From an uncultured Dokdonia sp. (GTDB lineage: Bacteria; Bacteroidota; Bacteroidia; Flavobacteriales; Flavobacteriaceae), in the NCBI RefSeq assembly GCF_947492535.1, contig NZ_CANLNH010000018.1, forward strand, positions 1-64,000: a DNA stretch of 64,000 nucleotides. Reading direction: 5' to 3'. The notes beneath the pieces are model-generated. The model saw nothing but the letters and a program-made list of their open reading frames with translations. It was not told where the DNA came from and did no database searches. The position numbers were made by a program, and so were the translations under genes. How positions within the stretch are numbered: position 1 is the stretch's first letter; each line of letters starts with the position of its first letter. This document shows, piece after piece, positions 53,736 through 61,750 of the stretch.

Positions 53736-55130
53736 ATGGCACTATTACCAGATATTCATTTTGAAATTTCTGAACGTAAAATCCTTTTGCGTATACTGGA
53801 TACGTTATTTGTGCTTGCATGTTTACAATTGGTTGGTAATTTTTTTGATTTTGATTACTTTAAAATAAGTCAAGAAAACTGGTTGTGGATTATTTTATTA
53901 ACCGGGTATCTAAATATCTTCGGGACTGTATTTGAATTATACAACCTACAACAAGCCTCAAAGTTTCAAACCATTCTTAAAAATACAATCCTTACGGTAT
54001 CTGTAACTGCATTGTTTTATTTATTAACTCCTTTTTATACACCAGAATTACCAGAGAATCGACTCCAAATTATTTACTTTTTCTTAGCCATGACCTTTGG
54101 TATATTAGTGTGGAGATGGTTGTATATTACACTTATATCATCCCCACGTTTTTATAAAAGAGTATTAATTGTTGGAGATTCATTTGATATTAAAAAAATC
54201 ATTAATAATCTTGAAGGAGCAGATCCTAATTATAAAATAGTAGGATATATCAATACAGATAGCTCTAATGGAGTAGGGGAAGTGCCCGAAACAGTAGAAG
54301 AATACCCTATAGAAAATTTGACGTTTACGGTGTCTAGAAATGGGATTTCTGAAATTGTAGTAGCAAGTGATTATAGTGATGGTGTCTCTAAACCCCTATA
54401 TTTACAACTCATAAATTTATTGGAATCTGGTTTTCCTATACGAGAATATATGCAGGTATATGAGGAGATTACACAACGTATTCCTGTACAGTATGTAGAT
54501 AAAGATTTTTATCGTTACTTTCCTTTTAGTAGAAGTAATCAAAATAAGTTCTATAAGCTATTTCATAGATTATTTGATATTATTATGGCACTCATTGGAA
54601 TTGCTTTTTTCTTAGTGATTTTTCCATTTATTTTAATAGGAAATTTAATAGGAAATAGAGGGCCAATTTTCTATACACAAAAACGTATAGGTCGTAATGG
54701 TTTTGCTTTTAAAATCATAAAGTTACGTACTATGGTGACTGATGCCGAAAAAGATGGGGCAATGTGGGCACAAAAAAATGATACGCGTATTACGCGTTTT
54801 GGTAAATTTTTGAGACGTTCTAGAATAGATGAAATTCCACAATTTTTTAATGTCCTTTTTGGAGAAATGAGCGTTATAGGACCAAGACCAGAACGTCCCG
54901 TTTTTGTAAGAGAGCTTTCTGAAAAAATTCCTTTTTATGAAACCAGACATGTTGTTAAACCCGGATTAACAGGTTGGGCACAAGTAATGGGGAGTTATGG
55001 TAGTTCTACAGACGATGCTTTAGAAAAATTACAGTTTGATTTGTATTATATAAAACGCCGTAACTTATTTATGGATTTAAGTATTGTGCTTAAAACAATA
55101 AGTACTGTTGTATTTTACAGAGGTCAATAA
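53736..55130 (+). CDS. wcaJ: Initiating undecaprenyl-phosphate glycosylphosphotransferase, WcaJ-like
   Basis: A 464-residue polyisoprenyl-phosphate hexose-1-phosphate transferase that starts glycan assembly by loading a sugar-1-phosphate on undecaprenyl phosphate. Four N-terminal transmembrane helices and a nucleotide-binding-like domain (KRVLIVGDSFDIKKI) are followed by another membrane helix (about 279-302). The C-terminal catalytic domain has FKIIKLRTM, RRSRIDEIPQFFNVLFGEMS, VIGPRPERP and KPGLTGWAQV, all canonical. It closes the locus, 36 nt after the last GT4 gene, and converges with the minus-strand gene 6 nt beyond its stop. Confidence 0.95.
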   Translation: MALLPDIHFEISERKILLRILDTLFVLACLQLVGNFFDFDYFKISQENWLWIILLTGYLNIFGTVFELYNLQQASKFQTILKNTILTVSVTALFYLLTPFYTPELPENRLQIIYFFLAMTFGILVWRWLYITLISSPRFYKRVLIVGDSFDIKKIINNLEGADPNYKIVGYINTDSSNGVGEVPETVEEYPIENLTFTVSRNGISEIVVASDYSDGVSKPLYLQLINLLESGFPIREYMQVYEEITQRIPVQYVDKDFYRYFPFSRSNQNKFYKLFHRLFDIIMALIGIAFFLVIFPFILIGNLIGNRGPIFYTQKRIGRNGFAFKIIKLRTMVTDAEKDGAMWAQKNDTRITRFGKFLRRSRIDEIPQFFNVLFGEMSVIGPRPERPVFVRELSEKIPFYETRHVVKPGLTGWAQVMGSYGSSTDDALEKLQFDLYYIKRRNLFMDLSIVLKTISTVVFYRGQ

Positions 55131-55136
55131 CATACA

Positions 55137-56354
55137 TTATTGAGTAGTCTCTCTACTTTTCTTTATCACTTTTAACATATAGATGTATCGTATTGCTAGG
55201 GCAATAAATAAAGGGATAAGTGCATAGGCAAATCGTTGTACTCCTACTATCCAATGAAACCCCAATAAAGCTAACATAATAATAGAAAGTTTTATATAGG
55301 GATATATCCATTTAGGAGGTGTTGCTTTTCTAATAACAAAACTGGCTATGATGTGAAATGGGAATGCCCATAATAAATCGTAATTCCATTTTGTAGTGCT
55401 ATGTTCTGTACCAAACCATAAAAAGGCTAAGAGAAGTCCTATGATTCCTGTAAACAATAAGATAAGTGTATCTACAAGTCCTAAAGACGTTTCATTTTTA
55501 TAATCTCTATACGTTATATATACTAAAAGTAAAGAAAGAAGACTTATAATAACAATAGGGCTTACGATAAAAGATTCTTTATAAATATTTTCTTCTTCAG
55601 GAATGTGCAATGTTTCCGTTTTTAAAACAAGAGGTCGTTGGATCGTTCCATCCGAAATCTTTGAATTAGCAAAAGCCTCCATTGTATACTCGGGTAAGAA
55701 GGCATATTCTTTTTTTGTTGCAAGTTTATCTGTTACAGAACCTATAGCTACATCCATTCCTAGCATTCCCCATGTATTCCAATGCACATTGTGGCGTATG
55801 AGGTCTCTATGGGTAAATCCTTCTGGAAAACTACTATAATCAATTGTAAGCTGCTCATCAATTACTTTTTCTAATCCATCTACAGGTCGTGTTGCGCAAT
55901 TATCATAAAAGAAATCATATTGATATGATCTGTTTTTCGGACTTGCATTTTTTTTAAGGAATTCAAAAAAGGTGGTTTTCTCTTGATAATTTAAGGATAG
56001 CGTTTGAGATTTTACCCAACGTCGCTGCTCTTTATATCCATCAATGAAATCTTCATATTTTGTTACTGCTAGGATGTATAGTAACTTTCCCCTAGCAAAT
56101 TTTGTGTAAAAATTGGGAGTGTCAAAATCAAAATACCCATAATTAAAAACCCAATCGATATCAATAGCATCATCGTGTACTCGTATAGCTGTATGTCCAA
56201 AAGAGTCATATAGATCGGGACCAGGACCTATGGTAATAATACTTATTTCTGCATCTTCAGAAAGTCGTTTAAACTGATTTTGAGCTTGAAGGTTCGTTGT
56301 GAAAACACATGCTAAAACAAGAATAATAGCGATTACAGATAGCTTTTTAATCAT
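55137..56354 (-). CDS. DUF4105 membrane protein (putative lipoprotein N-acyltransferase type)
   Basis: A 405-residue protein with a signal peptide or anchor (about 5-24, ending LQAQ), a soluble domain and five C-terminal transmembrane helices (about 263-400). The soluble part has DLYDSFGHTAIRVHD (His motif) and FFYDNCATRPVDG (Cys motif), the diagnostic DUF4105 pair that resembles a papain-like Cys-His site. From memory, DUF4105 proteins have been implicated in lipoprotein N-acylation in Bacteroides; I cannot confirm that for this gene. It faces the locus-terminal gene with only 6 nt between stops. Confidence 0.8.
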   Translation of the reverse strand: MIKKLSVIAIILVLACVFTTNLQAQNQFKRLSEDAEISIITIGPGPDLYDSFGHTAIRVHDDAIDIDWVFNYGYFDFDTPNFYTKFARGKLLYILAVTKYEDFIDGYKEQRRWVKSQTLSLNYQEKTTFFEFLKKNASPKNRSYQYDFFYDNCATRPVDGLEKVIDEQLTIDYSSFPEGFTHRDLIRHNVHWNTWGMLGMDVAIGSVTDKLATKKEYAFLPEYTMEAFANSKISDGTIQRPLVLKTETLHIPEEENIYKESFIVSPIVIISLLSLLLVYITYRDYKNETSLGLVDTLILLFTGIIGLLLAFLWFGTEHSTTKWNYDLLWAFPFHIIASFVIRKATPPKWIYPYIKLSIIMLALLGFHWIVGVQRFAYALIPLFIALAIRYIYMLKVIKKSRETTQ

Positions 56355-56418
56355 GAGGTAAAGATAGGAAGCAAAAATAAATTAGCAATAGGTCTATTCA
56401 TAATGTATTTATAAAAAT

Positions 56419-56445
56419 AAAAGCCGAGTGATGAGCTCGGCTTTT
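56419..56445 (-). terminator. Intrinsic terminator of the small exported protein gene
   Basis: AAAAGCCGAG (56419-56428) and CTCGGCTTTT (56436-56445) form a perfect 10-bp stem with a 7-nt loop. Read on the minus strand the T-rich tail continues into ATTTTTAT. It lies 26 nt after the stop of the gene at 56472. Confidence 0.9.
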
Positions 56446-56471
56446 ACAAATGATAATTTAATGTGTACTAC

Positions 56472-56810
56472 TTAAACGGCGGGTACAATACGCACAGGTA
56501 CAACCCACTCCTCTCCAGTTTTTAGTGTGTTTAATTTTTTGTAATTAAGTCTACTTTTAATAAAAGCATCTACACTTTCGTTTTTTGTGTCTACATTAAT
56601 AACAACAAGTTCTTTTTTGTCATTCACCATAAAAGTCACTTTTGCTTTAATGTCTTCATTAATCTCCATTTCTGGATTTTTAAGCAATTCTGCAATTTGA
56701 GTAGTAACATCTACTTTTTTTTCTTCAACTTTAGGAGTTGAGTTGTTTGCAAATACGGTTGTTCCTGCTGCTAATAAAATAGCTACTACATACATTTTTA
56801 GATTTTTCAT
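56472..56810 (-). CDS. Small exported protein, function unknown
   Basis: A 112-residue protein with an N-terminal signal peptide (about 1-21, MKNLKMYVVAILLAAGTTVFA with an A-x-A-type cleavage before NNS). The mature part has INEDIKAKVTFMVNDKKELVVINVDTKNESVDAFIKSRLNYKKL, an alternating strand-rich domain, and ends TGEEWVVPVRIVPAV. The second half resembles the TonB-C-like fold of small periplasmic proteins in Bacteroidota, but I cannot assign a function. A strong terminator and an array of phased TTAAC boxes upstream suggest it is individually regulated. Confidence 0.75.
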   Translation of the reverse strand: MKNLKMYVVAILLAAGTTVFANNSTPKVEEKKVDVTTQIAELLKNPEMEINEDIKAKVTFMVNDKKELVVINVDTKNESVDAFIKSRLNYKKLNTLKTGEEWVVPVRIVPAV

Positions 56811-56893
56811 AATTGTTCGTTTTTAAAGATTAAAAGATTGATATACCAAAGAGACGAACATTTCTTGTATTTCGTTACATAGTCATGCGTAGT

Positions 56894-56929
56894 TTAACCA
56901 TTGTTTAACGATTATTAACGGTGGTTAAC
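56894..56929. promoter_or_regulatory. Four helically phased TTAAC boxes
   Basis: TTAAC begins at 56894, 56905, 56915 and 56925, so the spacings are 11, 10 and 10 nt, one DNA turn apart. The outer boxes also make an inverted repeat (TTAACCA 56894-56900 with TGGTTAA 56922-56928). The cluster lies 84-119 nt upstream of the small exported protein start, where an activator would bind. It is suggestive of a transcription-factor array binding one face of the helix. Confidence 0.6.
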
Positions 56930-56949
56930 GTTCGGGTAATTGTTTAATA

Positions 56950-56967
56950 ACGCTTTCGCGAAAGCGT
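56950..56967. repeat. Intergenic copy of the GCTTTCGCGAAAGC palindrome
   Basis: ACGCTTTCGCGAAAGCGT is a perfect 18-bp palindrome identical to 6405-6422 and, like it, is followed by ATAAAG. It lies between the small exported protein gene and sucC, 20 nt from the TTAAC boxes. Confidence 0.95.
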
Positions 56968-57030
56968 ATAAAGCATCTTTTTAAAAGAATACATAAATAG
57001 TTATATGATTGATACTAAAATGCTTAAAAA

Positions 57031-57069
57031 CAAAAAGCTCTTTCAACGTATTACGCTAAAAGAGCTTTT
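57031..57069 (-). terminator. Intrinsic terminator of sucC
   Basis: AAAAGCTCTTT (57033-57043) and AAAGAGCTTTT (57059-57069) form an 11-bp stem with a 15-nt loop, 20 nt after the sucC stop. On the minus strand a T-rich tract follows. Confidence 0.88.
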
Positions 57070-57089
57070 ATTCTTATTGTTAAGGTAGT

Positions 57090-58280
57090 TTATGCTAAAA
57101 CCGCCTGAACTTTATCTGCAGCCTCTTGGAATTCTACAGCACTTTGTACATCAAGACCACTATTATCTATTAATTCTTTTGCAATATCTGCATTTGTTCC
57201 TTGTAAACGAACAATGATAGGTACTTCTATATTCCCCATGTTTTTGTATGCATCTACAATACCTTGCGCAACACGATCACAACGTACAATACCTCCAAAT
57301 ATATTTACAAGAATTGCTTTTACGTTTGGATCTTTAAGGATTAGATCAAATGCTATTTCAACACGTTCTGCATCTGCAGTACCTCCTACGTCAAGGAAGT
57401 TTGCAGGCTCTCCTCCAGCTTGTTTGATAAGATCCATTGTTGCCATAGCAAGTCCGGCTCCGTTTACCATACATCCTACATTTCCATCTAAATCAACATA
57501 GTTAAGACCTACAGCTTTAGCTTCTACTTCTACTGCATTTTCTTCACGCTCATCACGTAATGCTGCAAGATCTTTATGACGGAAAAGTGCATTTTCATCT
57601 AAAGATACTTTAGAATCGACAGCCATTATTTTATCATCACTCGTTTTAAGAACAGGGTTGATTTCAAATAATGAACTATCTGTAGAAACATATGCCTTAT
57701 ATAAAGAAGCAACAAATTTTGTCATTTCTTTAAAAGCAGTACCACTTAATCCTAAATTGAAAGCAATTTTACGGGTTTGAAATGGTAATAATCCTGTAGC
57801 AGGATTTATTTCTTCAGTAAAGATAAGATGCGGTGTCTCTTCTGCAACCGTTTCTATATCCATACCACCTTCTGTAGAATACATAATCATATTACGACCT
57901 GTACTTCTATTTAAAAGGACAGACATATAATATTCTTCTGGTTCATTATCTCCTGGATAGTATACATCTTCAGCAATTAGTACTTGGTGTACTTTTTTTC
58001 CTTCTGCACTTGTTTGCGGAGTCACAAGATTCATTCCTATGATTTGACCAGCAATTTCTTCTACTTGTTCAAGACTTTTGGCAAGTTTTACACCACCACC
58101 TTTACCACGGCCACCGGCGTGAACTTGTGCTTTTATAACGTGCCAACCTGTTCCAGTTTCTTCAGTAAGTTTTTTTGCAGCAGCAACAGCCTCTGCAGGT
58201 GTAGTGGCAACAATACCTCTTTGGATACGTACGCCAAAACTAGCTAACATTTCTTTTCCTTGATACTCGTGTAGATTCAT
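57090..58280 (-). CDS. sucC: Succinyl-CoA ligase (ADP-forming) beta subunit
   Basis: The beta subunit of the citric-acid-cycle enzyme that makes ATP (or GTP) from succinyl-CoA. The 396-residue protein begins MNLHEYQGKEMLASFGVRIQ and has the ATP-grasp domain (HVIKAQVHAGGRGKGGGVKL, about 47-66) and the C-terminal ligase-CoA domain (FLDVGGTADAERVEIAF, VNIFGGIVRCDRVAQGIV). Length is close to E. coli SucC (388). The alpha-subunit gene is not adjacent here. It has its own promoter and terminator. Confidence 0.97.
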   Translation of the reverse strand: MNLHEYQGKEMLASFGVRIQRGIVATTPAEAVAAAKKLTEETGTGWHVIKAQVHAGGRGKGGGVKLAKSLEQVEEIAGQIIGMNLVTPQTSAEGKKVHQVLIAEDVYYPGDNEPEEYYMSVLLNRSTGRNMIMYSTEGGMDIETVAEETPHLIFTEEINPATGLLPFQTRKIAFNLGLSGTAFKEMTKFVASLYKAYVSTDSSLFEINPVLKTSDDKIMAVDSKVSLDENALFRHKDLAALRDEREENAVEVEAKAVGLNYVDLDGNVGCMVNGAGLAMATMDLIKQAGGEPANFLDVGGTADAERVEIAFDLILKDPNVKAILVNIFGGIVRCDRVAQGIVDAYKNMGNIEVPIIVRLQGTNADIAKELIDNSGLDVQSAVEFQEAADKVQAVLA

Positions 58281-58315
58281 AATACCTTTTTATATGGTGC
58301 TTTATTTATGCTGTG

Positions 58316-58346
58316 CAAAAGTAACAAAAGCGCTACGGGAGCACAA
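58316..58346 (-). promoter_or_regulatory. Probable sucC promoter
   Basis: On the minus strand TACTTTTG (58316-58323) matches TAnnTTTG, with a TTG (58344-58346) 20 nt upstream as the -33 element. The -7 box lies 36 nt before the start codon. Confidence 0.6.
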
Positions 58347-58402
58347 TAGTTTTTAGATTAAAATTAAATGATATGTCTAAGTATTTGTAGAAAGCTTACT
58401 AA

Positions 58403-58678
58403 TCATACGATTTCAGCGCTTAAACCAGCCTGTAAAAGTTTAGAACATCTTGGTTTAAGATCATCATAGTCTCCTGTTTTTACAGTACATTTTCCTTTGT
58501 AATGTACAATTAAGGAGCATTGGTGTGCTTGTTCTTCCGTATGGTCGCAAGCTCCTATAAGACAGTTAATAACATGATCAAATGTATTTACTTCATCATT
58601 GTATAATACAATCTCATGCTGCTTTTGTTCTTCTGTGAGGACGTCTACGTCTTCTTGGTATTTTTCTTTTGTACTCAT
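58403..58678 (-). CDS. clpS: ClpAP adaptor protein ClpS
   Basis: A 91-residue adaptor that delivers N-end-rule substrates to the ClpAP protease and blocks others. The pocket motif VLYNDEVNTFDHVINCLIGA (24-43) contains the conserved Asn-Asp and the N-terminal-residue binding helix, and HTEEQAHQCSLIVHYKGKC and VKTGDYDDLKPRCSKLLQAGLSAEI follow. The N-terminal 20 residues are flexible and acidic as usual. It sits 78 nt after prmA, a common flavobacterial arrangement. Confidence 0.95.
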   Translation of the reverse strand: MSTKEKYQEDVDVLTEEQKQHEIVLYNDEVNTFDHVINCLIGACDHTEEQAHQCSLIVHYKGKCTVKTGDYDDLKPRCSKLLQAGLSAEIV

Positions 58679-58756
58679 GAGAGTAAACTTTTTGAATAGA
58701 AATTTACAAAATAAATTGCTTATTACTTATAATAGTAATGTTTTATAACATAAAAT

Positions 58757-59623
58757 TTAAGAAGTTCTTTTTTCAAATTTACAAGCTACCCAATTATTAC
58801 GTTCATAGTTACCAACGAAATAAAGTCCGTTTTCATTGCATTTTTCTGTAATTAAAGCAATGTCTTCAGTATAAAAACCACTTAACAGTAAAATACCACC
58901 CGAAGAAAGACAAGCAGCATATGTAGCAATGTCTTGTAATAAGATGTTCCTGTTAATATTAGCAATTACTAAATCATAGGCTTTGTCTTTCAGTAAAGAG
59001 GCATCGCCTTCATATACTGTTATATGCTTACGGTTATTTCTCTCTGCATTTTCTATAGAATTAAGATAACACCAATTATCAATATCAATAGCATCTATAG
59101 GATGAGCCCCTTTCATTTCGGCTAGGATGGCAAGTACTCCAGTACCACAACCCATATCCAAGGTCTTTTTATCTGTGATATCAAGTTTTAAAAGATGCTT
59201 TATCATCATATGAGTAGTCTCATGATGACCTGTGCCAAATGACATTTTTGGCTCAATAACAATATCAAACTCTACGTCTGTTTTTTCATGAAAAGGAGCG
59301 CGTACAGCACAGCGTCCATCTACTTCAATAGGGTCGAAGTTTTTTTCCCATTCTTCATTCCAATTTACCTGTTCAATTTCTTGAGCAGTATATGAAATTT
59401 CAAATTCGTCAGATTTTAAAATTTGAATATCAGTGAGTAAATGTTCAAAATCTAAAGGTGTATTATTCGGAAAAGCTTCTTCTTTTTGAATATAGGCAAT
59501 TACGCCCGTTTCGGTTTCTGTAAAACTTTCAAAACCAGCATAGCCTAATTCAGCTATTAAAATTTCGGTAGCAGGAACAGTAGGTTGTATTGTAAACGTA
59601 TATCCTAGATATATGGGTGTCAT
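58757..59623 (-). CDS. prmA: Ribosomal protein L11 methyltransferase PrmA
   Basis: A 288-residue SAM-dependent enzyme that trimethylates lysines of ribosomal protein L11. It has FGTGHHETTHMMIKHLL (about 131-147), TLDMGCGTGVLAILAEMKGA as motif I (about 156-175), DIDNWC and VIANINRNILLQDIA as the catalytic-loop region (about 213-227). It overlaps the upstream serine protease gene by 4 nt, so they are co-transcribed. That is unusual, since PrmA normally follows tpiA. Confidence 0.94.
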   Translation of the reverse strand: MTPIYLGYTFTIQPTVPATEILIAELGYAGFESFTETETGVIAYIQKEEAFPNNTPLDFEHLLTDIQILKSDEFEISYTAQEIEQVNWNEEWEKNFDPIEVDGRCAVRAPFHEKTDVEFDIVIEPKMSFGTGHHETTHMMIKHLLKLDITDKKTLDMGCGTGVLAILAEMKGAHPIDAIDIDNWCYLNSIENAERNNRKHITVYEGDASLLKDKAYDLVIANINRNILLQDIATYAACLSSGGILLLSGFYTEDIALITEKCNENGLYFVGNYERNNWVACKFEKRTS

Positions 59624-61230
59624 TCTTTAATTTCTTTGCAGTTATAAGACGTGTTTGAATCAATTTTTAGTAAAATTTCTCCATTTTCGTCCGGCAAAAG
59701 TACAGTTTCATTTTCAATTAAGATTTCATTTTTTGCAGTAAAATCTACAGAAACACTATCCGTGAATTTTTGATTTTTGATTTTTAATTTATAAGGAGCT
59801 TGTAGTTTAAAGTTCCAACGACTAAAGTTTTGATTTTCAATAACAGTATATAATTCTAGTTGTAACATGTTATAACTCATTTTTACTGCACGGCCAGTAT
59901 GTAAACTACCAGCACCATACATTCCTTTAAATGGGGCATTTGCTTTTATGTGATCTATATTGGTTGCTGTTAATTTTATAATGCTATTCACTTCATCTAC
60001 AGATAAACAAGGGTTAATAGAAAACATAAGCCCTATAGTCCCAGTTACTAATGGAGCAGCGGGGGATGTTTTTTCAACTTTGTTATATAGAATTTCCCCA
60101 TCTTCTAAATACTTATTATATCTAAATATAAAGTTGCCAGGTGCGAGAATATCTACCTGTGGGTCTAGATTATTTGTAGAAGCTTGAAAAATAAATTGCT
60201 CTCCATTGATGTCATTTTTTTTAAAACCTACAGTTCTTCCCACATAATATTTTAAACCTATCGCATATGTATTTCCTTTTTCACTGGTATGTAATGTTTC
60301 TGTGATATCATCAAATCTATGCTGTATGCTTCCCACAGAAATAACATGTTCATAAGCGCCTGGGTATCTAGGAGCTTTTCCTTTCGTTTTGTTAAATGAT
60401 GCATTATGCGGTACAGAAACAATCACAGTACCGTTATCTCTCATCTCATTAATGGCTTCTTGGGCTGTTTCATAATAACGAGTACTACCCCAACTACAAT
60501 TAATTACTTTTGCGCCTGCTCTAGATAATTCTAATAATTGATTTAAAAATTTAAAATCTCCATATGTAGTTGTATAAACACTACAATTGTAGCAGATTCC
60601 CGTACTGCCATAACCATTATCTCCTTGCCCAACGGCAGTTTCTGCGATAGCAATTCCATGACCTTTAGAATAGGAGCTTTTTTTAAACACTTTAATTTTT
60701 CCTTTAAACTCTGGGTTTTCGGGATCAACATATCCATCAGAAATACCTACAATGATATCTCTACTACCCGTTGTGTAATACCACGCTTCAGGAACGCCTA
60801 GAAAGTCATAATAATCTAAATACGCCTGTATTCCTTGATTACTTCCTGTTGTACTTGTTGTTCCATAATCGTTAGGTTCATATATCTTTATGGTTTCTGG
60901 TAATAGGCTTTCGCCAAATTCAAAAATGTCTGACACCTCTTCTAATAATGCTTTCTGGAAATTAGGACTAGTGGCAATGACAAAATATGTGCGCTTTAAC
61001 TTATCTCGATCTGCATATTTAAACCCTTTTCTAAATACTTTCACTTGGTATTTTTTAAAAAGAGATTTTAGTTTTTGATGATCTCCTGTATAGGACACAA
61101 TAGAATCTTTTGTAACAACAGGTATTTCAATATCTTCATCTATAGCTCGGATGTAAAAACGATCTTCTTGCGCATAGATAGCCGAGGAGCATAGTATTCC
61201 AAAAATGATATAAAGGTATATAGTTTTCAC
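59620..61230 (-). CDS. Subtilisin-like secreted serine protease (S8 family)
   Basis: A 536-residue exported protease with a signal peptide (about 1-20, ending AIYA). The S8 catalytic residues appear as Asp165 (VGISDGYVD), His191 (KGHGIAIAETAVG), Asn276 (VPHN) and Ser389 (KTSPAAPLVTGTIG). The residues are present but the flanking motifs are divergent (GHGIAI instead of GHGTHV, KTSPAAP instead of GTSMAxP). The C-terminus (about 430-536) is a beta-rich domain without a clear type IX secretion tail. The gene begins 4 nt after the tail-fibre-like gene and overlaps prmA. Confidence 0.88.
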   Translation of the reverse strand: MKTIYLYIIFGILCSSAIYAQEDRFYIRAIDEDIEIPVVTKDSIVSYTGDHQKLKSLFKKYQVKVFRKGFKYADRDKLKRTYFVIATSPNFQKALLEEVSDIFEFGESLLPETIKIYEPNDYGTTSTTGSNQGIQAYLDYYDFLGVPEAWYYTTGSRDIIVGISDGYVDPENPEFKGKIKVFKKSSYSKGHGIAIAETAVGQGDNGYGSTGICYNCSVYTTTYGDFKFLNQLLELSRAGAKVINCSWGSTRYYETAQEAINEMRDNGTVIVSVPHNASFNKTKGKAPRYPGAYEHVISVGSIQHRFDDITETLHTSEKGNTYAIGLKYYVGRTVGFKKNDINGEQFIFQASTNNLDPQVDILAPGNFIFRYNKYLEDGEILYNKVEKTSPAAPLVTGTIGLMFSINPCLSVDEVNSIIKLTATNIDHIKANAPFKGMYGAGSLHTGRAVKMSYNMLQLELYTVIENQNFSRWNFKLQAPYKLKIKNQKFTDSVSVDFTAKNEILIENETVLLPDENGEILLKIDSNTSYNCKEIKE

Positions 61231-61234
61231 AAGC

Positions 61235-61750
61235 TTATCCTTTTATAACTTCTTGAATATGCTTGATTTGCTGTTGAAGATCATCATATTGTTCTTGTAG
61301 TTTTTCAACTTGATGTTCTTTTTCAATAAGATGTAAGGTGAGTTCTTCTATTTTTTTTAGAAGTAATGTATTCATCTGTCCTAATTCAATACCATTTTTT
61401 TGAACTTCTTCCGTAGTAGGAACTTCAGGTAAGTGGCCATAGGTATTGATGTATTTTTCTATTTCGCGTAAGCGCATTAAATCATATCCATCTTCAAACA
61501 CATAATCTGCCCATTCTTTAAGATCTAGTTTTGCAGATTTAGCATGGATTTGTCCATTTACTTCCAGTTTATCTGTTGGATCTTTTTTGCCAATTCCTAC
61601 ATATCCATCTTTTGTGATATATACAGCATTTTGCTCTTTAGTATTTTCAAGAAGTGTAAGAGAACCATCTGTATTGGTAATTACTTGTTGCGCTTGGCAA
61701 GAGAAGCAAATGCTAATACAAAGAAAAAGGAGTAAATAAGAAACTTTCAT
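61235..61750 (-). CDS. Exported coiled-coil protein with tail-fibre-like domain
   Basis: A 171-residue protein with a signal peptide; FSCQAQ (Cys at 18) may be a lipobox. The mature part has YITKDGYVGIGKKDPTDKLEVNGQIHAKSAKL, the VGIG...P..KLxVNG motif of Bacteroidota tail-fibre/collar-like domains, then INTYGHLPEVPTTEEVQKNGI and a C-terminal coiled coil (about 130-171). Such proteins are often described as cell-surface or secreted structural proteins. It is the first gene of an apparent three-gene operon with the protease and prmA. Confidence 0.8.
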   Translation of the reverse strand: MKVSYLLLFLCISICFSCQAQQVITNTDGSLTLLENTKEQNAVYITKDGYVGIGKKDPTDKLEVNGQIHAKSAKLDLKEWADYVFEDGYDLMRLREIEKYINTYGHLPEVPTTEEVQKNGIELGQMNTLLLKKIEELTLHLIEKEHQVEKLQEQYDDLQQQIKHIQEVIKG

